Shown: in pieces, positions 22,503 through 34,476 of the stretch
Numbering within the stretch: position 1 is the first letter of the stretch
How the letters are laid out: each line of letters starts with the position of its first letter
NCBI GenBank assembly: GCA_034509755.1
Contig: CM067550.1
Span: 15,927,001 to 15,991,000, forward strand
Source: Anisodus tanguticus
Lineage: Eukaryota > Streptophyta > Magnoliopsida > Solanales > Solanaceae
Direction of reading: 5' to 3'
DNA length: 64,000 bases
The notes under the pieces: generated by a model
The model's database searches: none
Seen by the model: only the letters and a program-made list of their open reading frames with translations
Told to the model about the DNA's origin: nothing
Made by a program: the position numbers and the translations under genes

Positions 22503-23793
22503 TGACAGAACACAAACATACACACAGCAAAGCTAACTGCCAAGATCAACTTACATGTAATCTAGAAAATATAATTCATAATCTAGATAGAAGTACTAAC
22601 CTCTTGAAGCTTTGACACAAATCTTTCACATCAGCAACACATGCCTGTTCCACAGTCTATTACTGTGTATCCTAAATATCCTTTGAACTTATGAACACTC
22701 GAGTGAAGATTATTTGCGGCTAGAAAAAATAAGTGAGTCTATTAGGGCTGAAAAGCCTTACTTTTATATTACACGTTTTAGGGTAAAAATCCTATAAAAA
22801 CATGTGGCTTTTCCTTGCCCCCAAAAGAATACTATTTTTTCTTGTTCTAGAATGTTCAGGCACAGTAGGGATCACATATTTAATAATGAGGCTTCCTATT
22901 GTGGTATTAATTCGGAATGTGAATGAATTAATCCTACCACAATAAATTCCAATTTATTCCACTAAAAAACTGTAATTGCACTCCTCTATTTAATTTCAAA
23001 ATACTCCATTAAATACTTATTTAACTCCCCATGTTAAGATTACAGATACCAATCAACTAAATTAAATTACTGACAATTTAATTCATTGACTAATTAAATC
23101 TTTTATACTTTTGCTTAACTTATTTCATGTGACTGATACAAAATTCACCTGCAGGTTTTTCACATGAAAACTTATAAGCATCCATAAAGGGGTATCATCT
23201 ATCTCAAAGTTGAGACACGGATTCTATCAATTAATTATTATTTCACAAATATCATTTTCTACTATCCAACTTATTAGGAATACCTTGACTCATAATTGAG
23301 TCGTACCTTTTGATAAATCAAAATAATGAATAAATGACATTAATCATAATAATTATACCAAGACTAAGAGTATAAGTTCATCTATTGAGTTAGAGAGGTT
23401 ATTTTATATATTCAGTACAAAAACACTTATATCTACTTGGTCCGTTCAATACATATAAAATGCACTAGCACAAAAAGTTGGAATAAGGTCATTCTCATAA
23501 TCAAGATAAATTATATTTTAATCTTGTGCTACAATCATCAAGATATTTTGTCCAGTTTCATCTTTGATTGTGAACGTTACTTTATAACTTATAAAAACCG
23601 ACAATTTAATCTTTCGTACATGAGCTAATGCTCCATACACTAAATTACTATATAAGTAAAGGACACACATATGGACAAATAATCTATTTAAAATAAAACT
23701 TTATTAAATTGAATAAATAAATAAATAATTATTACATAAAAAATAAAACATAATACTATAACTAAACCGCATGGTTAATAGTATATCCTAACA
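22503..23793 (-). mobile_element. Solo LTR (1291 bp) in NRT2 pseudogene promoter
   Basis: The insertion starts TGACAGAACAC and ends TATATCCTAACA, so it has TG...CA termini. It is flanked by a perfect ACACC duplication (22498-22502, 23794-23798). The intact NRT2 promoter shows the uninterrupted site (CAAACACCTCCCACAGACG). Orientation is inferred as minus from the TGTTAGGATATACTATTAAC start. No second LTR or coding sequence is present, so it is read as a solo LTR left by recombination. Confidence 0.8.
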
Positions 23794-23798
23794 ACACC

Positions 23799-24177
23799 CC
23801 ACGGACTATGGCACTATAAATGCCAGAAAAAGGGTCCTATTGATTGGGTACTTATCGGCATAAAGGAGCAATCAACAATTGTGACATTGAATCTAGAGAA
23901 AAAATATATAAGAGTTGTTTCTTCTTACTCTTCTTGAAGTTTTATTTCCTTTATATTTTCACTTGTTCCAACCACTATGGAAAATATGGAGTTGGAATCT
24001 AAATCTATTCAGAGAAATTTTGCTATGTCAGTTGACTTAGAAAATAAGGTCACTGAATTCAGATTGTTCTCTGTTTCAACACCTCACATGAGAGCATTTC
24101 ATCTTTCTTGATTTCCTTCTTTGATTGTTTCGTTTCCACATTTGCTGCACCTCTCTTCCTTGTAATCCGCGACAATC
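23799..24177 (+). pseudogene. NRT2: NRT2 pseudogene, truncated exon 1
   Basis: This is a partial duplicate of the NRT2 gene. It has the TATA context (23812-23822), the same 5' leader (TTTCTTCTTACTCTTCTTGAAG) and ATG at 23977. The start MENMELESKS and the stretch TEFRLFSVSTPHMRAFHLS match NRT2 residues 1-44. A one-base loss in CTTGGATTTCC (here CTTGATTTCC) creates TGA at 24109-24111. Homology continues out of frame (CFVSTFAAP region) and stops at 24177, corresponding to about residue 69. Exons beyond are missing. It cannot encode a transporter. Confidence 0.9.
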
Positions 24178-24231
24178 TATGTATACTTCGGAAAATGTAT
24201 TCCGAAAAATATTTTTCTATTTTCTCTTATT

Positions 24232-24393
24232 GTTTTGTAATGCTTGCTTTGATTGTAATTATGCTTTGTCTTGAGCCGAGTGTCTTCCGAAAACAACCAC
24301 TCTACCTACCAAGGTAGATGTAAGGTCTGTGTACACTCTCCCTCCCCAGACCCCACGTTGTGAGATTTTACTGAATATGTTGTTGTTATTGTT
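24232..24393 (+). mobile_element. Short 3' end of an RTE-type LINE
   Basis: A perfect 13-bp duplication ATTTTCTCTTATT (24219-24231 and 24394-24406) flanks 162 bp. This ends with GAGCCGAGTGTCTTCCGAAA, GGTCTGTGTACACTCTCCCT and a TTGTTGTTATTGTT tail. The 3' end is shared with the LINE at 9632-10335. It could alternatively be a SINE using the same tail; no pol III boxes are evident. Confidence 0.8.
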
Positions 24394-24610
24394 ATTTTCT
24401 CTTATTTAATTACATTAAGTATCTTGGAAAATACTTTCCTCAAAATAGAAGAAAATGTTTTCCTTCAAAATTTGAAGGATAACATTTTTCGGATTCAATA
24501 AAAATACACCAATGCATCCCAAGTCCATCCACACCTCTCCCACCTAACCACTCACCCCACCCTACTATGGGCGGAGCGACCTTCAGCGAAGGGTGGTCTG
24601 GTGCACACCC

Positions 24611-25820
24611 TGTTGGTTACTATTGTAGTAAAGCAGTACGGGAAGTAAATAAATATTACAAGTGTTCGAAAGGATAAACCGAATTGCCAATATTCAGAAC
24701 TGCCGCAAAGTTGTTGAGTCTTAAATCTTGATAACCTGAAATCAAGAAACACTAAATCTGGATTGTTACAATTGTATGCTGAGTCGAGTGATTGCACTCT
24801 GTCCTTAAGACAAGATTGCCCCGTATATATGCTTTTACGTTAACGGGCAATAGTCTCCCAAGATAAAACAACACTTTAATCTCAACATTACAAAGCAAAT
24901 AGGTTGAGTTTGACGAAGAAAACAAATACGAATCGACTTGCTGAAGAAGTGGAAAAGGAAGGAAGAGTTTCTGTTTTAGTCCCAACGTTTTGGACTGAAT
25001 TTCAGTGTCTCTTTTGTTTGTCCTTTTGTAAATAAATGTTGTCTCATTTTTGTTGGCTGTTTGGGTGTTTATATTCTGTTTTGTGTATTTTTCGTGTGTT
25101 GCACAACTGAGCCAAACAACTCAATATATAGCATGGAGGAGGGACTCCTCAACTACCAAAACAAGACTGTTAATAGCCATTAGTGAGGGCTGTTAATGGC
25201 CATTAGAGGAATGTTAATGGTCATTGAAGGAGGGTTTTTTATGGAGGAGTTAACAGCCAAGTAATGGCTGGTTAATACTCCAAAAAATAGCCCAAACGGT
25301 AGGCAGAAACTTTCTGCCTTCCGTCATTCCCGAAATCAACTTTCTAGAAACTTTAGGGACCAAATTGTAAATATTAAGCAATTTGGGGTCCAAAAAGATA
25401 ATATCAGAAAGTCCCACAGCCCGAGACCGGACCGGACCGGCGGGCGGCGGCGGCGCGCGTGTGGGCTTAGCCTTGAACCCAAGCACATCTAGGTCCTTCC
25501 TCATTTAAACACATGGGATACCCCTTGGGGTCCCAAACCCTTAACCAATTTAGAGACTTATAAAGAGCAATTCTTCATTTTCCCACCGATGTGGTAAATT
25601 TGTCCCACACCATATTTTTATGCCTCAAACACCTTACTTCGTGGACCAATATCTCTTTCATTTTTCAACGAAATTTGACTATTCTTGGCCCTATGGTCAT
25701 CTACTCACTTAGTAGATTATGCACGTGTGAAGAGACAAAGTCTCCAACATGCGGAACCCTAGTGTTTAATTTATTAAATATGGGTGGACGCACCTCCCCG
25801 CCAAAGGCAAATTTCCAACA
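24611..25820 (-). repeat. LTR of element F (3' in element sense)
   Basis: It is 1210 bp with TGTTGG and CCAACA at its edges. It contains the CCCACCGATGTGG word and a CGGGCGGCGGCGGCGCGCG GC-rich run. Confidence 0.92.
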
Positions 25821-28800
25821 ATCCCCTCTATGAAAGAGAGATTTTGGCGCACATACAAGGTGCCTACTTTCAGCAATCTTTCAGCGAAAAGATATTGCAT
25901 CAGGAGAGGTAGCTTCCGCTTTGAACCTTCCCTAGTTGAATACCACCGGACTTACTTACTGCGCGGTGAACGTGATGTCTTGAACCGTCGGTGTTTAGTG
26001 TAAGCCAAGACAATGATACCAGTACAATAACTCTCCTTATTTATTTTCTTCTTATGGTTTTGTCCGTTGTGGCTGTGGACACACTTGGATTCTTAAGTGC
26101 GTTCATTTGAGGCGGCCCGTCCTCGCACTTAAATAGGTGATCTCCAACAAGGTATCCTGTTATACCCCACTTCACAAGTGTTAGGAATCATTAAAAGTTT
26201 CCCCAACCTTAACCTCAATTGTGTGAGGATCGTTTAAAGGTTTGGAAGCTTAACCTTTACCCACCATGCAGGTAGCACTTTAATGTCTATCGCGGGAACA
26301 ACTTTGGATTCATGTTTCCCTACAGAAATCATCATCTGAGGTGCTCTTGCTTCCACCGAATCGCTCAACTGAACCTTTTACAACTTAGTTTTCCCATTGA
26401 ACCAAATTCTTGAGATCTCCAATCAGTATGGTTTTGTTACCATCGCAAAGGTTCGTATTGTTTGGGTTTTACGCCCATTCCCTTGGATAGGCAGAACACT
26501 TGATCTCCAGGTAGTCCCTTAGTTAAAAGGGTCCGCTATATCCTTTGATTAGTAATCAAGGAAGTGACACCCGTGATGATCAACTGCCATATGGTCTTAT
26601 GTCTCCGACAGATCCTGACAGATATGTTCAGACGCCATCATCTGTGTCCTTCCTAAAGCCGACCGGCTAGCCACAGGATATAACTGCTGAAGGCACGGGT
26701 TTCTCCCAATAAGGGACGTCCTCTAAGGAGTCATGAAGTTACTCAACTTCTTTCATGCTTTGTATAAAGCGATAAACTCCGATTCCATCATGAATCGGCC
26801 GATGCAAGTTTGCTTAGAGGTTTTTCCAAGACCTACCATACACATTTATTTGTGGCTTTGGTGTTCTTCACATCTGATGTCCAGTTTGGATCACTGTGTT
26901 CTCCTAGAACCGCTGGACATCCAGAATACTATAATCCGTAGATAAGCGAATATTTCAGATATCATCATATCCGACTTAACGCCTTCTACCGATCATTTTT
27001 AGAATCATCAGTGAACCTTAGTTCAACTGATCTGCTTTGTAGGCCGATACCAGGTCAGTTGAGTGTGTAACATACATTATACTACATATGACCTGCGCAT
27101 ATCGCTCTTTGTATATGGGTGCACTATGATTTCAATCAGTTATATGATTCATATCCATTGGTGGCTTCAACGAGACTGTCAACTATCCCACAACTGAGTT
27201 TGGAGTTAGACCAGTCCGTTAGATGTCTTAGAAATCCAATTCCTAAGATGTCATCTGTGATACCCATATCTTTCATATCGAGACTTTGTTTTAATATGAC
27301 TTCCATTCTCAAACTGTTGGTTTTCCAACTGTTGGCTTTCTAACTTCAGAGTCAATGTTTCTGTGGTCAGATTCATTATTTCTGTTTTATCTGAAACTTC
27401 CAGGACCAAAATGAAAGTTCAGGAAGAAGCCAAACAGTCCAGCAAACCAACTCTAATTCTCCCCTTCCAACGCTCTGGTTAGGAAGGTTGTTTCAACATC
27501 CATGCCATGCAAGACTACAATGGCCTTGGATGTTAAGCTACTCACAGGGGAGCACATGTACAAGTAGTCGAGGCCTTATACTCGTCAGTAGATCCATATA
27601 CTTTGTACTCACTTTTGAGTATCCACTTTTACAACCCAAATGTTCTTTTCCCGGAGGAAGATCAACCATTACACAAGTATGGTTCTATATGATGAAATCT
27701 ATTTCTCTTTAGCTTCGTTCCAAAGCAGCGCTTTTGGAGATGACAATTCTTTGTTAATTGTCCATGGTTCGTTCTCAACCATACAAGTTAGAAAGCCTGG
27801 AACAAGTCTTTGTCCCCTCTTTGCTCCGTCTCGGTTCAACATCTAGAATCCCTTAGTTCTGTAGATCTGGAATATTAAGTTCCGGATAGACAACAACTTT
27901 CGAGTCCTGTAGATACGGAATGATTAGTTCCGTACAGTCAGGCCCTCGCGGTTCTTGTTAACCTTGAGCAATTACTCATTTTTCCTTTTTCAAGGAAAGT
28001 TATCTTCAAAGAATTCAGCATTCTTTGACGCCAAGAGGCAATAAGCACTACTGTTATTTACAGATCCAGTGGATATGCAATATACAGTCTTAGGTCCAAC
28101 TTGACCTATTTCGGTAGTCCAACTTCTACCAAGCCACCCCACATCACAATATTTGTATGTGAGATCCTTTCCATGTCTCACACGGATGGTTATCCTTATC
28201 CTTATGCGGAGTTCTGTTGAGAATCACATTAGCGGTAAGGATCGCCTTGCCCCACAAAATTTGGGCGTACGGCTTTGCGCTTGGCTAACACCGTAAGACT
28301 GAGGTGAGTAACGAGCACTCGTTTGATGAACGATGCTTCATATTATCCCCCTCTATCACTACGAATTCCTCAATCCGTAGGCTTAGTTGATTTTTAACTT
28401 TTACTTTATAGTGCTTATTCGCTTTAACAACTTCATCTTTGCTTTTCAACAAACAAAGGATACAATACGTTGTACCATCATCAATGAAGGTCACAAAGTA
28501 CTTGTCTCCCCCTCTATTTTGTATATAGTTCAAATCACCCATGTAGGTGTGACTAATTTCTAGAGGAGCGGTGGTTCTTTCGCTATTCCTTTGACGAAAT
28601 GGAAAGGTGATTTTGCCTCTTCGCCTACCTCACATTGATTTTGAGGGTTTATGTCGACAGAAGGCAACAATCTCAACTTCGTTAGCTTTTGAATGACTTT
28701 GTATTTAACGTGTCTTAATCTATGATGACATAGATGCACGAATTACAAATATATCATTCATATGGCTACAGACATACTGTACCATTCTTAGTTCTTATAG

Positions 28801-29999
28801 ACCTGTTGGACTAGTATCAAACCAGCTTGACCAACATCGTCTCTTAAACCAAGTTTAGGACATGTATCACCTCATCTGAGAGTGATCCCATTCCCCGAAG
28901 TCCTATTGAGGACAACTTCTCCAACCCCTTCTACTTTAGAGGTGGCGTTGTTTCACATGAACAACCTCTTGCCCGTGGTTAGGGTGTAACCGGATCATAT
29001 GTGATCTGGATACTCTGGCCCACTCCAGTTGCTTTGGCAGACTGAGTGTCCAATTTCTTTTCTGCCTTTCTTTAGGCCTTCAGATCATTTAAGACCTGGA
29101 AACTATGGCCCATCACACTAGGTGTCCATTACTTTTCCTATGAAATGAATTATGGCCCCACTCTAGTCGCCCGGAGGCTTTGTATGACTCAATGTCCAAT
29201 ATCATCCTATCAAAGGAATTTTGGACCCACACTAGTCGCCCGGAGGCTTTGTATGACTGAGTGTCCAATATCATCCTATGAAGGATCTTCTGCCAAATAG
29301 TGTGACAGGCTCAACGTTTTTAGCTTTTAGTCTTCTTCCCTTATGATTGGTGCCTAGACAATTCTTGGCGCTTACTTAAGAGTGGTAACAATTTTCGCAC
29401 AATCAGTGGATCTTTCTTCCTCGTATGTGCGAACATACTTTACACACTTTTAATAATTACACTTAAAAGAACGGATCTTTTTAAGTCGTTTACAAAATCC
29501 AATCTTTAAACGGGAAGGAATATGAGATTAAACTTTTGATTTTAAAGCGTAAGTAATATAAATTATTTCGGAAAACATTTTCATATTCCTCCTTACTTTA
29601 AGCCATTTTTAATCAGACATCATTTAATCTTATTTTTTGACAAGGAAGGAAAATTACTTATCCCAATTTCGGATTCTGGCCCACTTCAGTCACTTCATCG
29701 GACTGAATGTCCATTTCCTCTTTACCATAATTCGGATCCTTTGTCTGGGACAGATATAGGCCTTCTGCTATAAGATAGAACCACATCTTCAGCCTTCTCC
29801 TCTTGTCCCAGTTGAAATCCTCAGCCTCTCGTGGGCGCTTGTTCCCACCAGTCTCGGGAGCAGTGATACCATGAACACGTTGACCTTCAACAGCATAATC
29901 ATCACTCTCTTCTACCAGAAAACCACATCCATATCCAGATTTGGTCTCACAACTTTCGATCGACATCTTTCGAACAGTAATACAAATCTTGTCTTAAAA
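25821..29999 (-). pseudogene. Decayed gag-pol interior of element F
   Basis: Recognisable islands on the minus strand are few. The Gag start is at 29966 (MSIESCETKSGYGCGF, later NWDKRRRLKMWFYLIAEGLY, the usual WQxxMxFYL region). The integrase island 28542-28186 includes DLNYIQNRGGDKYFVTFIDD and PYAQILWGKAILTANVILNR. The RNase H island is near 26940-26830 (HSDPNWTSDVKNTKATNK). Between them lie many stops and frame changes. No YVDD-type RT box was found. The lineage differs from elements A-E (longer LTRs, different Gag). Confidence 0.75.
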
Positions 30000-31218
30000 T
30001 GTTGGTTACTATTGTAGTAAAGCAGTACGGGAAGTAAATAAATATTACAAGTGTTCGAAAGGATAAACCGAATTGCCAATATTCAGAACTGCCGCAAAGT
30101 TGTTGAGTCTTGAATCTTGATAACCTGAAATTAAGAAACACTAAATCTGGATTGTTACAATTGTGTGATGAGTTGAGTGATTGCACTCTGTCATTAAGAC
30201 AAGATTGCCCCGTATATATGCTGTTACGTTAACGGGCAATAGTCTCCCAAGATAAAATAACACTTTAATCTCAACACTACAAAGCAAATAGGTTGAGTCT
30301 GACGAAGAAAACAAATACGAATCGACTTGCTGAAGAAATGAAAAAGGAATGAAGAGTTTCTATTTTAGTCCCAACGTTTTGGAGTGAATTTCAGTGCCTC
30401 TTCTGTTTGTCTCTGTGTATATAAATGTTGTCTCAATTTTGCTGGCTGTTTGGGTGTTTATATTATGTTTTGTGTATTTTTCGTGTGTTGCACAATTGAG
30501 CCAAACAGCTCAATATATAGCATGGAGGAGGGACTCCTCAACTGTCAAAACAAGGCTGTTAATTGCCATTAGTGAGGGCTGTTAATGGCCATTAGAGGGC
30601 TGTTAATGGTCATTGAAGGAGGGTTGTTTATGGAGGAGTTAACAACCAAGTAATGACTGGTTAATGCTCCAAAAAATAGCCCAAACGGTAGGCAGAAACT
30701 TTCTGCCTTCCGTCATTCCCGAAATCAACTTTTCAGAAACTCTAGGAACCAAACTGTAAATATTAAGCAATTTGGGGTCCTAAAAGATAATATCAGAAAG
30801 TCCCACAGCCCACAGCCCGAGATCGGACCGGACAGGCGGGCGGCGGCGGCGCGCGTGTGGGCTTAGCCTTGAACCCAAGCACATCTAGGTCCTCCCTCCT
30901 TTAAACACATGTGATACTCCTTGGGGTTCCAAACCCTTAACCAATTTAGAGACTTATAAAGAGAGCAATTCTTCCTTTTCCCACCGATGTGGTAGATTTG
31001 TCCCACACCATATTTTCATGCCTCAAACACCTTACTTCGTGGACTAATATCTCTTTCATTTCTCAACGAAATTTGACGATTCTTGGCCCTACGGTCATCT
31101 ACTCACTTAGTAGATTATGCACGTGTGAAGAGACAAAGCCTCCAACATGCAGAACCCTAGTATTTAATTCATTAAATATGGGTGAACGCACCTCCCCGCC
31201 AAAGGCAAATTTCCAACA
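30000..31218 (-). repeat. LTR of element F (5' in element sense)
   Basis: It is 1219 bp and matches 24611-25820 closely along its length, including the GC-rich run near 30836-30857. Confidence 0.92.
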
Positions 31219-31686
31219 CACCCTTTGTCGGAAAGCTACACGGTGTACATAGGTTTAGTCTTTTTTTGCAATTTCATCCATCTTTTTGAACCTGATACCT
31301 TTGCAGAGGCCATATCTTAACCCTGGTTTAGTGTTTAGAGTATATGTTTAATTTATGCATACCCCTAATACAAGTGAGAAGAAAACTTGCACATTCTTCG
31401 CTAAAATTTCTGGCTCCACCACTGCACCCCTACTCCTTTTTAAATTTTCTATTTCATATATTTTATTTTATTTTTATATAAAAAACCCGACACCACCCTG
31501 GCTACCCTCATCACTAGAAGTTGCACCCCGAATTCAAAAACTTCATAGTATTTTACTTTGAATATATACAAATACTCTTAAAATGATTTTTTTCAGTTGA
31601 CAACTAATTTTTCTGGAGTAGTGGTTTGTTTATTGCTATTGTTTAGGAGTCAAGTAAGTTGTTTCCTAGTCTTTAGGCAACATGAC

Positions 31687-32501
31687 TAGGGATGGCAGTG
31701 GATCCTGGACCCGGTCCGGATCCGGTGGATCCAGATCCATTTTATAGGATATGGATCTTCAAAATTTAGACCCGACGGATCCGGATCGGACCCGGATCCA
31801 TTTCTGACGGATCGGATCTGGATCTGGATCTTGTATTTGAGATCCGTATCCGGTCCAGATCCGACCCGTGGATCCTTTTTTTATTAAATATATTCATAAC
31901 CTAGAATATAATTTTATAAGTATTTTCTTAAAATTGCTAAGCACATCCTTAAAAGTTTAATTCTCAAAACAAATTTAATTTATCCCCGCGTTAACTCAAA
32001 AACCAAAAAATAAAGAGGTAACTTCGATAATAAAATCAATGTTATATCAATGAATGACTAACATCTCCATAGACAAGTAGTTAAAATTATATTCACTTCA
32101 TTTGTGAAGATTCCAAGCACATGCAAAATCTGCATTGTGGAAATACTAGTAAGCATTTTCCACAACTATTGTCATTGTCCAATATTTTCAATTAATAGCT
32201 CACAATCAAAATGAGACAACGAACAAAATATCTCATATGAACATTTCAAAATTAAAACATAGTAAATTGTTAGCTAAGTAAAAATCGTTTGTCAGTTCAA
32301 AAAAATATTCTTAGTAAGGTTACAATCTTAGCAAGACAAAAAATTTACATGTGGATCCAGATCCGATTCGTGGACCCTGTGGATCCGATGGATCCGGATT
32401 TGGATCTGATTTTTATGGACCCGACGGATCTGGATTCAGGTATGAAAAACGGATCTGGATCTAGTAGGATCCGGTCCAGATCCGATCCGTTGTCATCCCT
32501 A
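31687..32501. mobile_element. Non-autonomous hAT element with GGATCC-rich ends
   Basis: Terminal inverted repeats are TAGGGATGGCA at the left and, in reverse complement, TAGGGATGACA at the right. A perfect 8-bp duplication AACATGAC (31679-31686, 32502-32509) gives the hAT signature. The first and last 150-200 bp are crowded with GGATCC, GGATCTGGATC and CGGATCC words in both orientations, while the 450-bp middle is plain AT-rich. There is no transposase frame. The clustered subterminal words are where hAT transposases usually bind (family knowledge). Confidence 0.87.
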
Positions 32502-32509
32502 AACATGAC

Positions 32510-34168
32510 TAGTGGAGTCAGTTTAGTTTCAGAAAAATTAGGAATAATGTATGTGTTCAGTTATTAGTAGCTTTTATCTATTTAAGGACTGGTAATTTAG
32601 TCGTACTAAGTTAATAAGAGAACTTCCACTAGCCGATAACTTTCATATATTTTTTGCTTTCAGTATTTATTATTTCAACTTGCATACCAAACACACAAAA
32701 AAAAAAAAATTATTTATTTTCCAAAAAAATATTTTCTTGAAAAACATTTCCGTCATACCAAACACCCCTTAATTTGTTTTCTTTTGCAGAAAAGATGACT
32801 GGTCGATTTTGCACAGAAGACTGAAAATGAAATAGGAAAAAAGCGGAAACAATGTTTATAATAAAAATGAAGACTTTCAAGCCAAGGGATTCAGGGTTTT
32901 ATTCTTAAAATAATTTGATTTAAAAAATGTTCATAAAATTAGTTGATTAATATAGTTTAATAGTTTAATGTCAAAAAGGGGAAAGTAGTCAAATTAGTTC
33001 TCTACACTAGTGATAAATAGAAAAAAATATTTATTACAAGAAAATCAAAATAAGAGAAGTAAGCGTAATATTGTAAATCACAAGAGATTAGTATTATGAA
33101 GCTAAATCTGAAGGAAGGTCTATGAAATTATACCTTTTAATTTTACATAGTGTACTATTTTTTATGCTATCCTACTATATAAGCTTACGAGTTCTATGCA
33201 AGGTGATTAAAGGTGTGTTTGGTACAAAGAAAAATTCTTTTCACGAAAAATATTTTTTTAGAAAATAAATAATTTTGATATTTATTTTTTCTTGTGTTTG
33301 GTATGAACCTCAAAAAATATTTGTGCATAATTTAGGTAAACACTATGAGAGTTGAAGACTTGAAGGTAAGCTGTAGGGGTGTGAGGGGTGGTGAGGATGA
33401 TGGCTATGGGGGTGAGGATGGGAAAGGAGTGTGTTTCAGTGTGAGGAGAAGACAATCAATATGGTATATCACTTATAAAACTTCTTTTTCCTATTTTTAT
33501 TGAAAAAATCGATTTCTCAGAAAATATTTCTGAATTTTTTTGAAGAATTATATGAAAAAAGTGACACACCCTACATAGCTGGGACTGAATGTCTATAGAC
33601 TGAAGGAAGGATAAGAAAGGAAAATCAGTGTGTCAACGTTTTGGTCATTGTTTATTGGTATTTCATCTTTTATTATATCTTTCGCATACACACTGTAAGA
33701 AAGGAACAAAATCAATAAGTGAATAAAAGATAAGGCAAGCGTAGACCACTCATCTAGTCGTCCTCACTTTGTATTCCACATAAACAAGTAGTAATATAAA
33801 TATTAGGAAGGAGAACATAATTGAGAGCATTGAATTGATCCTCCCATCCATGTAAATGAGTTCCTATAAATAAAAATAAGGAATAAAGCATAGAAACACA
33901 TTTAAACTATCGTAAAATCGTCAATTAAATTACGCTATGGTTTATAACTCTTTTGAACTTATTATTTTCGTATTATTTAATCCCTTCACTAATTAACTAG
34001 TAAAAAGAATTAATTAACACATAGTATGTGCAAACACACGCTTATTTTAAAACTAATAAAAAAGGCTCTTAAAATCTTTTTTTGTTTGATTCTTTATTTT
34101 TTTTGAATGAGAATCATTTTTTATTTTCATCCGGTGTCTAATACTTGTATTGGAGTCGAATTATATTT
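32510..34168. other. AT-rich intergenic sequence with fold-back arms
   Basis: No gene is visible. Arms ending ACCAAACACC (near 32757) and beginning GGTGTGTTTGGTA (33213-33225) with AAAATATTTTT-type neighbours belong to a common fold-back repeat type, but complete elements could not be delimited. Confidence 0.45.
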
Positions 34169-34476
34169 TGAAAGAAATAATCCCTGGATTATTTCCATTA
34201 ATTGAAAGACAATATATACAAGTTACATATTTTTATAATAGGAGAATCCTATTCCTAAAATCTTATTCTACTTGGATTCTAAATATACAATTATGGTAAG
34301 TGTACAAGACTAATTAAGGTAACCTTTACACTACAATATTACAACAATATACACAACCAATATACATTACGTGATGGGCTTTCTGCCTTCTACCGTGTTG
34401 GGCCTTTATCCGAAAGTACACGTGATATACACCATGTATACCAAGTGTATATCACTGGTATATACCTTGCTTAACA
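34169..34476 (-). repeat. LTR of element E (3' in element sense)
   Basis: It is 308 bp, and the adjacent polypurine tract (minus strand GACTGTGGGGGTG, 34490-34477) supports the orientation. Confidence 0.9.

Larger units (their letters stand above)
19800..24177 (+). repeat. NRT2-upstream segmental duplication, copy 3
   Basis: Stretches 19800-20299, 20584-20911, 22200-22502 and 23799-24177 match copies 1 and 2 and the NRT2 promoter and exon 1 in order. Interruptions are a MITE (20300-20583), a unique stretch (20912-22199) and a solo LTR (22503-23793). Similarity ends at 24177 inside NRT2 exon 1. Confidence 0.75.
24611..31218 (-). mobile_element. Copia retrotransposon F, decayed inside
   Basis: The element is 6608 bp with LTRs at 24611-25820 and 30000-31218 and a perfect CACCC duplication (24606-24610, 31219-31223). 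The minus strand is the coding direction: a purine tract AGAGGGGAT precedes the LTR at 25820, and Gag-like, integrase-like and RNase H-like stretches run from high to low coordinates. The LTR copies differ at about 7 of the first 245 positions by eye, so the insertion is fairly young, whereas the interior has lost almost all reading frames. It was probably mobilised by another element's proteins (inference). Confidence 0.9.
24567..31424. mobile_element. Small TIR-type repeat split by element F
   Basis: The two halves, 24567-24610 and 31224-31424, would join at the CACCC duplication into a repeat of about 245 bp. The left end is GGGCGGAGCGA and the right end TGGCTCCACCACTG, roughly inverted. 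I recall a common Solanaceae repeat beginning GGCGGAGCCAG and containing CACCCTTTGTCGGAAA, which is present across the join. Class (hAT-like MITE or other) is not settled. Confidence 0.6.

Noticed and set aside
24232..24393. Independent SINE with pol III promoter
   Set aside because: No A or B box could be seen, and the sequence matches only the LINE 3' end at 10203-10330. A truncated LINE is the simpler reading.
32289..32567. Frame with repeated Asp-Pro (VDPVDPMDPDLDL)
   Set aside because: It reads through the GGATCC-rich end of the hAT element and is explained by the repeated word.
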